Shown here: positions 28,638 through 33,857 of the stretch, piece after piece
Position numbering within the stretch: the first letter of the stretch is position 1
Layout: every line of letters starts with the position of its first letter
From: a virus
Strand: one strand, 5' to 3'
DNA: 33,857 nucleotides
Virus record (IMG/VR): IMGVR_UViG_3300027983_001643
Coordinates: 1-33,857 of that record
Made by a program: the position numbers and the translations under genes
Notes under the pieces: generated by a model
What the model was told of the DNA's origin: nothing
Databases searched by the model: none
The model's input: the letters and a program-made list of their open reading frames with translations, nothing else

Positions 28638-28868
28638 TTAATTGTAGTTCCATTCATCGGTCATTCTTCTTACTGGTAGAACAATCTGATTGTCTTCGTC
28701 AATTCCGACCATAGCTTTTCTATGATTGGCTCTGCTATCGGAACGCATTCTTTCCAACCACTTACCTTTAGTGGGTTTGTACCAGTGTTTTTTATCAGCT
28801 GTTTGTTTCCACAATGGGGAACGTTCTGGATCATAATAGTAATCTTTTGTTCGCTCTGTTCTACTCAT
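28638..28868 (-). CDS. Hypothetical charged protein (76 aa)
   Basis: The 76 residues are hydrophilic, rich in Arg, Lys and aromatic residues (TKDYYYDPERSPLWKQTADK). No cysteines or membrane segment. No family is recognised. It lies between two tRNA genes in the same orientation. Confidence 0.55.
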   Translation of the reverse strand: MSRTERTKDYYYDPERSPLWKQTADKKHWYKPTKGKWLERMRSDSRANHRKAMVGIDEDNQIVLPVRRMTDEWNYN

Positions 28869-28887
28869 AGTTGTGTTGGGTTAAAAA

Positions 28888-28963
28888 TGGAGGGACGGGT
28901 GGGATTCGAACCCACGCACATCACTTTAACAAAGTGCCGATATGTCCACTGAGCTACCGACCC
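28888..28963 (-). tRNA. tRNA-Asn(GTT)
   Basis: Acceptor GGGTCGG/CCGTCCC with one T-T mismatch, encoded CCA, D arm TAGCTCAGTGG, anticodon arm CACT-TTGTTAA-AGTG, T arm GTGGG-TTCGAAT-CCCAC. Confidence 0.9.
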
Positions 28964-28984
28964 GTTTTTTACCGAAATGACACA

Positions 28985-30375
28985 AGAAAGCCCACCGATC
29001 TTTAGTCGGTGGGATGAATTGTGCTAAATTTGAATTATTATTCACTTTTCTACAAAAAAATTGAATGTTTTGTAAAGTCTATGCTATTTATCATAGTGGA
29101 CACAATAATCAAAGGATATAAGTTTAGAATTTATCCAACAAAAGAACAAGAAATTCTTTTGGAGAAGCATTTTGGTTGTTGTCGGTTTGTCTACAATTTG
29201 GGACTAGAATTAAAGAATAAGACTTATCAAGAAACCGGAAAATCTATAACTGCTACAAAATTAATGGAAATGGTCAAGGAACTTAAACACTCCAAATATT
29301 TGTTTTTAAGGGAAGTTAATTCACAATCCGTTCAACAATCACTGTGGGATTTGGATAGTGCATTTTCTAGATTTTTTAAGAAGATCGCTAAGTATCCAAA
29401 TTTCAAAAGTAAACATATATCTAAAAAATCGTTTCAAATTCCACAAGGATTTGATGTGGATTATTCAAAATCAAATATTTCAATTCCAAAGATCAAAGAA
29501 CCAATCAAGTGTATTTTTCACAGAAAAGTTGTTGGAGAAGTTGGATCAATTTTTATATCCAAGAATTCAAGGGGGAAATATTTTGCATCATTGAGAGTTG
29601 AAACTAAAATAAAGAAAAAAGATAAATCAATTCCAACATTGGAGAATTCAATTGGAATTGATCTTGGAATTTCAACATTTGTGACGGATTCAAACGGAAA
29701 CAAATATTCAAATCCAAAACTTCTAAAAAAATACGAAAAACTGTTGTCCAAGAAGCAACGAATTTTGTCAAAGAAAAAACTAGGGTCAAAAAAGAGAGAA
29801 TTGTGGAAGAAACGAGTTTCTAATATCCACGCAAAAATTTCTAATAGTAGAAAAGATTTTCATCATAAATTAAGTTCAAAGTTAGTTCGTGAGAACCAAA
29901 CGATCTGCCTCGAAGACTTATCTATAAAAAACATGATGAAAAATCGTAAGTTATCCAAATCAATTGGAGACGTTGGTTGGGGGCAATTCATTTCGTTCCT
30001 AACTTATAAATCCGATTGGTATGGAACCAATCTTCTGACAATTGGAAGATTTGAACCATCGTCAAAAATGTGTTCTTGCGGTAAGATCAATCAAAATCTA
30101 AAACTATCCGATAGAACGTGGAAATGTTCTTGTGGAAAAGTCCATGACCGAGATGTTCTGGCCGCTGGTAATATAAAGAAATTTGCTTTTGTCAATTTAT
30201 TGGCAAAAGATAAAATAGGACGGGAACCGTCCGAATCTAAGTCCGTGGAGAAATTGACCTCTGATGATCTTCGCAAGATGATTGTCAAGCCGAATTCAAT
30301 GAAGCGGAAAAAATCCAACGATACTATAAAAAGTTACGTTGAAGCCGACTCTTCTTTAGAGGGTCGGTAGTTCAC
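28985..30375 (+). mobile_element. Complete IS605/IS1341-type element carrying only tnpB
   Basis: The left end is a 35-base hairpin block at 28985-29019, identical to the scar at 21466-21500. The right end at 30341-30375 (GAAGCCGACTC...GAGGGTCGGTAGTTCAC) matches two other ends in the window. No tnpA transposase is present, so movement would need one in trans. It sits between tRNA-Asn and the gene at 30372-30968, whose last codons it touches. Confidence 0.85.
29081..30370 (+). CDS. tnpB: TnpB RNA-guided nuclease (RuvC-type)
   Basis: From the ATG at 29081 the protein has 429 residues; an earlier in-frame start adds 20 residues not typical of the family. It has KGYKFRIYPTKEQ at the N-terminus, RuvC residues Asp194 (GIDLGIS), Glu278 (CLEDLSI) and Asp358 (HDRDVLAAGNI), and a zinc finger with Cys331, 333, 349 and 351. 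All catalytic residues are intact, so it is probably active. TnpB uses a guide RNA made from the element's right end to cut DNA and so keeps the element in place. The C-terminus overlaps the right-end hairpin, and the gene ends TAG. Confidence 0.92.
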   Translation: MLFIIVDTIIKGYKFRIYPTKEQEILLEKHFGCCRFVYNLGLELKNKTYQETGKSITATKLMEMVKELKHSKYLFLREVNSQSVQQSLWDLDSAFSRFFKKIAKYPNFKSKHISKKSFQIPQGFDVDYSKSNISIPKIKEPIKCIFHRKVVGEVGSIFISKNSRGKYFASLRVETKIKKKDKSIPTLENSIGIDLGISTFVTDSNGNKYSNPKLLKKYEKLLSKKQRILSKKKLGSKKRELWKKRVSNIHAKISNSRKDFHHKLSSKLVRENQTICLEDLSIKNMMKNRKLSKSIGDVGWGQFISFLTYKSDWYGTNLLTIGRFEPSSKMCSCGKINQNLKLSDRTWKCSCGKVHDRDVLAAGNIKKFAFVNLLAKDKIGREPSESKSVEKLTSDDLRKMIVKPNSMKRKKSNDTIKSYVEADSSLEGR

Positions 30376-30968
30376 TTATCAGCAATCTTAAAGACGCGAT
30401 GTTTTACGAACTTGAACCACCAGTAGAAGGTTAGTCCAATACTCAACCACCAAATGTGTTTGGTGTTGGTGCGAACGAATGTTGGTTTGCAACCAATTCG
30501 GTAAGCATACCGAATTGGCTCACCGTCTTCGCGCCGCCAGTTAATAAACTTGTTGCCGGTGCAGCGACCAAAATTGTATGATGACCAGTTGCCAATTTCG
30601 ATGTCAACCGTCTTGCCGCCCTTGCCGTAAATCAACCAATCTTCCAAGGTATTATTTGATGTATCACCTTTTAGGGTTAATACGTAAGTGTCGCCAGCTT
30701 GCATGATAACAAATTTCGAAAAAGTGTTTCCTACACAGTCGTTGTTGATATCAACAACATCTTCTAAGCCGCCACGGATGATGACGAAATTCTCGAACTT
30801 CAATTTATTACGTTTCCAAAATTTACAAGTATCGGACCAATCCGGCTTGACAAATTTTCCATCTACAAATACACCCCAACCTTGAGCCACGGGGTCCAGC
30901 GTGACGTCGCTTACGTTTTCTTGTACTCCGTCGTATGATTTAAAGTTTCTATCGGTGCGTACGCTCAT
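30372..30968 (-). CDS. Hypothetical protein with C-terminal membrane segment
   Basis: I chose the ATG at 30968 (MSVRTDRNFKSYDG); an in-frame ATG at 30989 would lie in the promoter-like element. The 198 residues have a repetitive beta-rich middle (VVDINNDCVGNTFSKFVIMQ...NNTLEDWLIYG) like a short beta-helix, and a C-terminal hydrophobic segment (HIWWLSIGLTFYWWFKFV). It could be a membrane-anchored structural or surface protein. Function unknown. Its 3' end touches the TnpB element. Confidence 0.6.
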   Translation of the reverse strand: MSVRTDRNFKSYDGVQENVSDVTLDPVAQGWGVFVDGKFVKPDWSDTCKFWKRNKLKFENFVIIRGGLEDVVDINNDCVGNTFSKFVIMQAGDTYVLTLKGDTSNNTLEDWLIYGKGGKTVDIEIGNWSSYNFGRCTGNKFINWRREDGEPIRYAYRIGCKPTFVRTNTKHIWWLSIGLTFYWWFKFVKHRVFKIADK

Positions 30969-30972
30969 GATG

Positions 30973-30984
30973 CTTATAAATATA
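30973..30984 (-). promoter_or_regulatory. TATATTTATAAG element abutting a start codon
   Basis: The minus strand reads TATATTTATAAG, ending five bases before the ATG at 30968. A second TATTTATAG copy lies at 30996-31006. Confidence 0.5.
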
Positions 30985-31022
30985 AACACCAGTGACTATA
31001 AATAGACTTTTTCTAAATTAAC

Positions 31023-31104
31023 TGGTACCGACAACAGGACTCGAACCTGCATAAGCTTTCGTTTAACAAACGAATGTTCTGAAACCACAGAGTTACCAAG
31101 CCGT
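31023..31104 (-). tRNA. tRNA-Asn(GTT)-like with an unpaired acceptor stem
   Basis: Anticodon arm TTCGT-TTGTTAA-ACGAA, T arm GCAGG-TTCGAGT-CCTGT and encoded CCA are good. The 5' strand (ACGGCTT) does not pair with TGTCGGT at the 3' end. It is a second Asn copy that has probably lost function. Confidence 0.5.
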
Positions 31105-31112
31105 GAATAAAA

Positions 31113-31189
31113 TGGTGTGTCCAGAGGGATTCAAACCCCCACCTGACGCTTTAGGAAAGCGCCGCACTATTCTGTTGTGCTATGGACAC
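31113..31189 (-). tRNA. tRNA-Arg(CCT)
   Basis: Acceptor GTGTCCA/TGGACAC, encoded CCA, anticodon arm CGCT-TTCCTAA-AGCG, T arm GGGGG-TTTGAAT-CCCTC. It reads AGG and is the first tRNA of the island in transcription order. Confidence 0.9.
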
Positions 31190-31193
31190 ATGT

Positions 31194-31247
31194 CTATGAT
31201 TGCAACTCCAGTAGTTGCCAATTCAGTTGTTCTCTAGTCGATTTCAT
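31194..31247 (-). CDS. Last and shortest ORF of the QLxS repeat chain (17 aa)
   Basis: Starts MKSTREQL at 31247 by a 14-base overlap with the ORF above, and ends in TAG after 17 codons without repeats. Probably the worn end of the array. Confidence 0.3.
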   Translation of the reverse strand: MKSTREQLNWQLLELQS

Positions 31248-31371
31248 CTTTAAGTTGTAAATGCAGTTGTGAACTCAGTTGTGAATACAGTCGTGAACTC
31301 AGTTGTGAATGCAGTCGTGAACTCAGTCGTGAACACAGTTGTAAATACAGTTGTTCTTTAATCGGTTTCAT
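31234..31371 (-). CDS. QLxS repeat ORF, segment 6 (45 aa)
   Basis: Starts MKPIKEQLYLQL at 31371 and ends LKDEID with TAG. Nine tetrapeptide units. Overlaps neighbours by 14 bases on each side. Confidence 0.5.
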   Translation of the reverse strand: MKPIKEQLYLQLCSRLSSRLHSQLSSRLYSQLSSQLHLQLKDEID

Positions 31372-31567
31372 TATTGAGTTGTAAATGCAGTTGTGAATAC
31401 AGTCGTGAACTCAGTCGTGAACACAGTTGTGAATACAGTTGTGAATACAGTTGTGAATACAGTCGTGAATCCAGTTGTGAATCCAGTTGTGAATGCAGTT
31501 GTGAATACAGTTGTGAACCCAGTTGTGAATACAGTCGTGAATACAGTTGTTCTCTAGTCGATTTCAT
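31358..31567 (-). CDS. QLxS repeat ORF, segment 5 (69 aa)
   Basis: Starts MKSTREQLYSRL at 31567 and ends LNNETD with TAA. The body is tetrapeptides LxSQ or LxSR with x mostly Tyr, Gly, His or Asp. Start and stop lie in 14-base overlaps with the next segments, allowing termination-reinitiation. Confidence 0.5.
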   Translation of the reverse strand: MKSTREQLYSRLYSQLGSQLYSQLHSQLDSQLDSRLYSQLYSQLYSQLCSRLSSRLYSQLHLQLNNETD

Positions 31568-31895
31568 CTTTAAGTTGTAAATGCAGTTGTGAACTCAGTT
31601 GTGAACACAGTTGTGACCTCAGTTGTGCACTCAGTTGTGACCTCAGTTGTAAATACAGTGGTGACCACAATTGTGAACCCAGTTGTGAATACAGTTGTGA
31701 ACCCAGTTGTGAATACAGTTGTGAACCCAGTTGTAAACTCAGTTGTGAATACAGTTGTGAATCCAGTTGTGAACCCAGTTGTGAACCCAGTTGTAAACTC
31801 AGTTGTGAATACAGTTGTGAATCCAGTTGTGAACCCAGTTGTGAATGCAGTTGTGAATACAGTTGTAAATACAGTTGTTCTTTAATCGGTTTCAT
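31554..31895 (-). CDS. QLxS repeat ORF, segment 4 (113 aa)
   Basis: The longest member. It starts MKPIKEQLYLQLYSQLHSQL at 31895 and ends LKDEID with TAG after about 25 tetrapeptide units. Leu every fourth residue with polar Gln/Ser and variable aromatic or small residues suggests a regular solenoid or amphipathic helix. DUF6745 proteins carry such repeats inside their sequence. Confidence 0.55.
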   Translation of the reverse strand: MKPIKEQLYLQLYSQLHSQLGSQLDSQLYSQLSLQLGSQLGSQLDSQLYSQLSLQLGSQLYSQLGSQLYSQLGSQLWSPLYLQLRSQLSAQLRSQLCSQLSSQLHLQLKDEID

Positions 31896-32091
31896 TATTG
31901 AGTTGTAAATGCAGTTGTGAATACAGTCGTGAACTCAGTTGTAAACTCAGTCGTGAACCCAGTTGTGAATACAGTCGTGAATACAGTCGTGAACCCAGTT
32001 GTGAATGCAGTTGTGAATGCAGTTGTGAATACAGTTGTGAACCCAGTTGTGAATACAGTTGTAAATACAGTTGTTCTCTAGTCGATTTCAT
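31882..32091 (-). CDS. QLxS repeat ORF, segment 3 (69 aa)
   Basis: Starts MKSTREQLYLQL at 32091 and ends LNNETD with TAA. Very similar to segment 5, which points to duplication of a pair of segments. Confidence 0.5.
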   Translation of the reverse strand: MKSTREQLYLQLYSQLGSQLYSQLHSQLHSQLGSRLYSRLYSQLGSRLSLQLSSRLYSQLHLQLNNETD

Positions 32092-32299
32092 CTTTAAGTT
32101 GTAAATGCAGTTGTGAACTCAGTTGTGAATGCAGTTGTGACCTCAGTTGTGCACTCAGTTGTGACCTCAGTTGTAAATACAGTGGTGACCACAATTGTGA
32201 AGCCAGTTGTGAATGCAGTTGGGAATACAGTTGTGAATCCAGTCGTGAATCCAGTCGTGAATACAGTCGTGAATACAGTTGTTCTTTAATCGGTTTCAT
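32078..32299 (-). CDS. QLxS repeat ORF, segment 2 (73 aa)
   Basis: Starts MKPIKEQLYSRLYSRL at 32299 and ends LKDEID with TAG. Its last half (SQLWSPLYLQLRSQLSAQLR) matches segment 4, again as in a tandem duplication. Confidence 0.5.
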   Translation of the reverse strand: MKPIKEQLYSRLYSRLDSRLDSQLYSQLHSQLASQLWSPLYLQLRSQLSAQLRSQLHSQLSSQLHLQLKDEID

Positions 32300-32375
32300 T
32301 ATTGAGTTGTGAATACAGTTGTGAATCCAGTTGTGACCTCAATTGTGAATGCAGTTGTTCTCTAGTCGATTTCAC
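32286..32375 (-). CDS. QLxS repeat ORF, segment 1 (29 aa), coupled to the DUF6745-like gene
   Basis: A GTG at 32375 overlaps the TGA of the DUF6745-like gene (GTGA). The frame reads KSTREQLHSQLRSQL and ends LNNETD with TAA at 32286. It links the chain to the gene above by the same stop/start overlap. Confidence 0.45.
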   Translation of the reverse strand: MKSTREQLHSQLRSQLDSQLYSQLNNETD

Positions 32376-33277
32376 GCGAGACCGACGATGTCGAGTCTAC
32401 GTCCGCCAAAGCGCTCGTCGATAGCTTTGTCCAAAGTCGTCGCATCCGGCGATAGTGCTTCCATGTGCCAGATATCGGTCGTCTGGTTAAGCATCTTGAG
32501 GTATGGTTGATAGTCCAATCCGGGGAATAATGCTGTCATGTCCCAGAGTTCATACGCAGACTTGTGCCAGAATGGGAATTTGTCGGCGGGATAGTTTTTG
32601 TAGCTATCCTTCAACTTGCCTTGGTCAACCATCCGCTCTATACCAAATTTTCTTACAAATTCAGTTCGCACATCGGCATTTTTCTCAGTTTTGAAAAACT
32701 CCATGTCCAAATGTTCCGCGGCGGTCATTACCAACGTCTCTGGGACGTGAATGCCATTTAAATAAAATCCATTCCAACCATCGCTATACTCAAAGGCAGG
32801 ACCATTTTCACAATGTAATTCACCTTTATCATTTAATTGCAAAATTGTCGGGCGTTCAGAAACCAACACCACCCCGTCGAAGGGAGCCCACCAGTGAAGT
32901 CCACGAGATTCGCGCATCCAGAGACGCAACAAATCTGACTGTTCTTCAGCGTATTTTACACCAATGCGCTCGCCAAATGTATATAGTGCTTTCCAATACA
33001 CCCATTGTTGGCCAGAAAAATATTGGCCGACTGCCTCCAACTTATTAAACCCCAACACATCAATTTTATACTTAAAGCACGCTTTCGGGCTAGGGAAATA
33101 CAAAAACTTCGGAGCGGGAAGCAGCGGTGGGTCCAGACGTGAATAGAGGTCGGTTATAACCGCTTCACACTCTGCGTGGTCTATCGGTTCAATTGAGCGA
33201 CCAACCGCCAACATTTCGGCGTAAAAACTTGTTAGTTCGATTTCTTGTTCAGGAGTGAGTTTGTCTATAGTAGCCAT
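32372..33277 (-). CDS. DUF6745-like protein lacking its usual internal repeats
   Basis: The protein has 301 residues. The segment VVLVSERPTILQLNDKGELH, then CENGPAFEYSDGWNGFYLNG and IHVPE, is the core of DUF6745. Upstream, GQQWVYWKALYTFGERIGVK also fits the family. Members normally carry QLxSQLxS-type repeats between the N-terminal region and this core. Here the two parts join directly (KIDVLGFNKLEAVGQYF) and the repeats lie as separate ORFs just downstream. Function of the family is unknown. Confidence 0.7.
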   Translation of the reverse strand: MATIDKLTPEQEIELTSFYAEMLAVGRSIEPIDHAECEAVITDLYSRLDPPLLPAPKFLYFPSPKACFKYKIDVLGFNKLEAVGQYFSGQQWVYWKALYTFGERIGVKYAEEQSDLLRLWMRESRGLHWWAPFDGVVLVSERPTILQLNDKGELHCENGPAFEYSDGWNGFYLNGIHVPETLVMTAAEHLDMEFFKTEKNADVRTEFVRKFGIERMVDQGKLKDSYKNYPADKFPFWHKSAYELWDMTALFPGLDYQPYLKMLNQTTDIWHMEALSPDATTLDKAIDERFGGRRLDIVGLA

Positions 33278-33298
33278 GGTAATAATTGGTATTGATGA

Positions 33299-33637
33299 TT
33301 AGTCACGAACCTTTTCGAGACGTTTTGTAAATGGGTCATACTCTTGTTGTGTCCCAAACTCATAACTACCCGGTGGGATACTGATTTCGGTGTGTCGGTC
33401 AGCGACCACACAACGAACAACTGTAGTAACATTCGATTTCATGAATCGAACACCATCCTCATTTTCAAAAATCTTAATTCCGTCTACCATGTCGATAACA
33501 TGATGATTGCCAGTTGTTTCTGACGGGCATACGATGTATGCTTTGTCAGCGACGACGACTTCCTTAGAATGTGCCGGAATGTGGTCGATGGCAATAATCA
33601 TTGCTTCGCCATGTAGGATAACTTCATTTGTTTTCAT
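33299..33637 (-). CDS. Small partner protein of the DUF6745-like gene
   Basis: The 112 residues are beta-rich (VILHGEAMIIAIDHIPAHSK, ETTGNHHVIDMVDG) and end FTKRLEKVRD. It is of a type I have seen next to DUF6745-like genes; this is recall, not a search. It lies 21 bases upstream of the DUF6745-like gene on the same strand, so the two are probably cotranscribed. Function unknown. Confidence 0.6.
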   Translation of the reverse strand: MKTNEVILHGEAMIIAIDHIPAHSKEVVVADKAYIVCPSETTGNHHVIDMVDGIKIFENEDGVRFMKSNVTTVVRCVVADRHTEISIPPGSYEFGTQQEYDPFTKRLEKVRD

Positions 33638-33678
33638 AATTTTTATTAGTTAATCTAAGTGTTAACTTTGAAACCTCA

Positions 33679-33706
33679 CTATGAACGTTTTTTTACCAAA
33701 CGTCAA
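33679..33706 (-). promoter_or_regulatory. Sigma70-like promoter for the DUF6745 operon
   Basis: TTGACG and CATAGT lie 16 bases apart on the minus strand, about 40 bases before the ATG at 33637. The -10 match is partial. Confidence 0.4.
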
Positions 33707-33730
33707 GCATATAATTTGAGATTTGGTTAA

Positions 33731-33857
33731 GTGAAATACCGTCCCTCTAAAGAAGGGACGGCTTCAATGTAGAAACTTTCGTCTCATCATTGGATTTTTT
33801 CTGCTTCGCGGAAGCCGACTTGACGATCATCTTACGAATATCGTTAGAGGCCAGCTT
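33731..33857 (-). mobile_element. Right end of another TnpB element, cut by the window edge
   Basis: The right-end hairpin (33731-33765 as reverse complement GAAGCCGTCCC...GGGACGGTATTTCAC) matches those at 20620 and 30341. The element continues off the right edge of the window. Confidence 0.8.
33747..33857 (-). CDS. tnpB: TnpB C-terminus (partial)
   Basis: The frame entering from the window edge reads KLASNDIRKMIVKSASAKQ and KKSNDETKVSTLKPSLL to TAG at 33747. The complete TnpB has KLTSDDLRKMIVKPNSMKRK and KKSND at the same place. The last codons are frame-shifted relative to that copy, so the end differs (LKPSLL rather than SSLEGR). The catalytic part lies outside the window. Confidence 0.75.
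   Translation of the reverse strand, partial: KLASNDIRKMIVKSASAKQKKSNDETKVSTLKPSLL

Larger units (their letters stand above)
31194..32371 (-). repeat. Array of 12-base repeats encoding QLxS tetrapeptides
   Basis: About 1.15 kb is built from the unit CAGTTGTGAAYN on the plus strand (12 bases), which reads as L-x-S-Q/R on the minus strand. The array is divided into seven segments by two alternating spacer types, one holding CTAGTCGATTTCATC and one holding TTAATCGGTTTCATTATT. Because the unit length is a multiple of three, several frames on both strands are open; only the minus QLxS frame has start and stop codons at each spacer. Confidence 0.9.

Noticed and set aside
31374-32104. Plus-strand ORFs across the repeat array (Cys/Glu/Tyr-rich and VVNTVVN-rich)
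   Set aside because: They are open only because the 12-base unit keeps all frames open. They lack ribosome-binding sites and junction logic, which only the minus QLxS frame has.
31194-32371. CRISPR array
   Set aside because: The repeat unit is 12 bases without unique spacers, and it encodes regular tetrapeptides with start and stop codons. It is a protein-coding tandem repeat.

Overview
The window looks like part of the genome of a large tailed bacteriophage (Caudoviricetes, T4-like/jumbo type). Evidence: densely packed genes with 4-base ATGA overlaps, a phage nucleotide and replication set (dCMP deaminase, deoxynucleotide kinase, a T4 gp62-like clamp-loader subunit, a Cas4/RecB-type nuclease), a long tRNA cluster, a Mom-type DNA modification protein, several homing endonucleases and IS605-type TnpB elements. 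The DNA is AT-rich. Signal-peptide lipoproteins and a one-piece tmRNA point to a bacterial host.

Region 1 (1-9838, minus strand) is a glycan cluster: at least four glycosyltransferase-like proteins, a PfkB/HldE-type sugar kinase, a fused thiamine-diphosphate E1-like enzyme, a zinc alcohol dehydrogenase and a methyltransferase. Together they could build and transfer an unusual sugar onto virion, DNA or host surface. A homing-type endonuclease interrupts the operon. Region 2 (9879-20349) holds small regulators, a second homing endonuclease, the Cas4-like nuclease, a plus-strand operon joining a membrane coiled-coil protein, a PAS protein and a response-regulator receiver, then nucleotide metabolism and replication genes on the minus strand, followed by a phage tmRNA (18346-18744).

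Region 3 (20700-31190, minus strand) is an RNA island with about 24 recognisable tRNAs, several degenerate tRNA-like elements and, between two tRNAs, a bacterial-type RNase P RNA (23343-23679). The supply of tRNAs, a tRNA 5'-end processing ribozyme and ribosome rescue together suggests the phage keeps translation going while the host's own RNA fails. Protein genes within the island include Mom, small lipoproteins, a possible lysis-type mini-operon, HNH-type endonucleases and a complete IS605-type TnpB element (28985-30375).

Region 4 (31194-33857) holds a chain of seven overlapping short ORFs made of four-residue QLxS repeats. It lies directly downstream of a DUF6745-like gene and its small partner gene. 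The window ends inside another TnpB element.

Two further points recur. Several start codons lie only 5-9 bases after promoter-like elements, which suggests leaderless transcripts. In-frame TAG codons occur in three accessory genes, while no core gene in the window ends in TAG.
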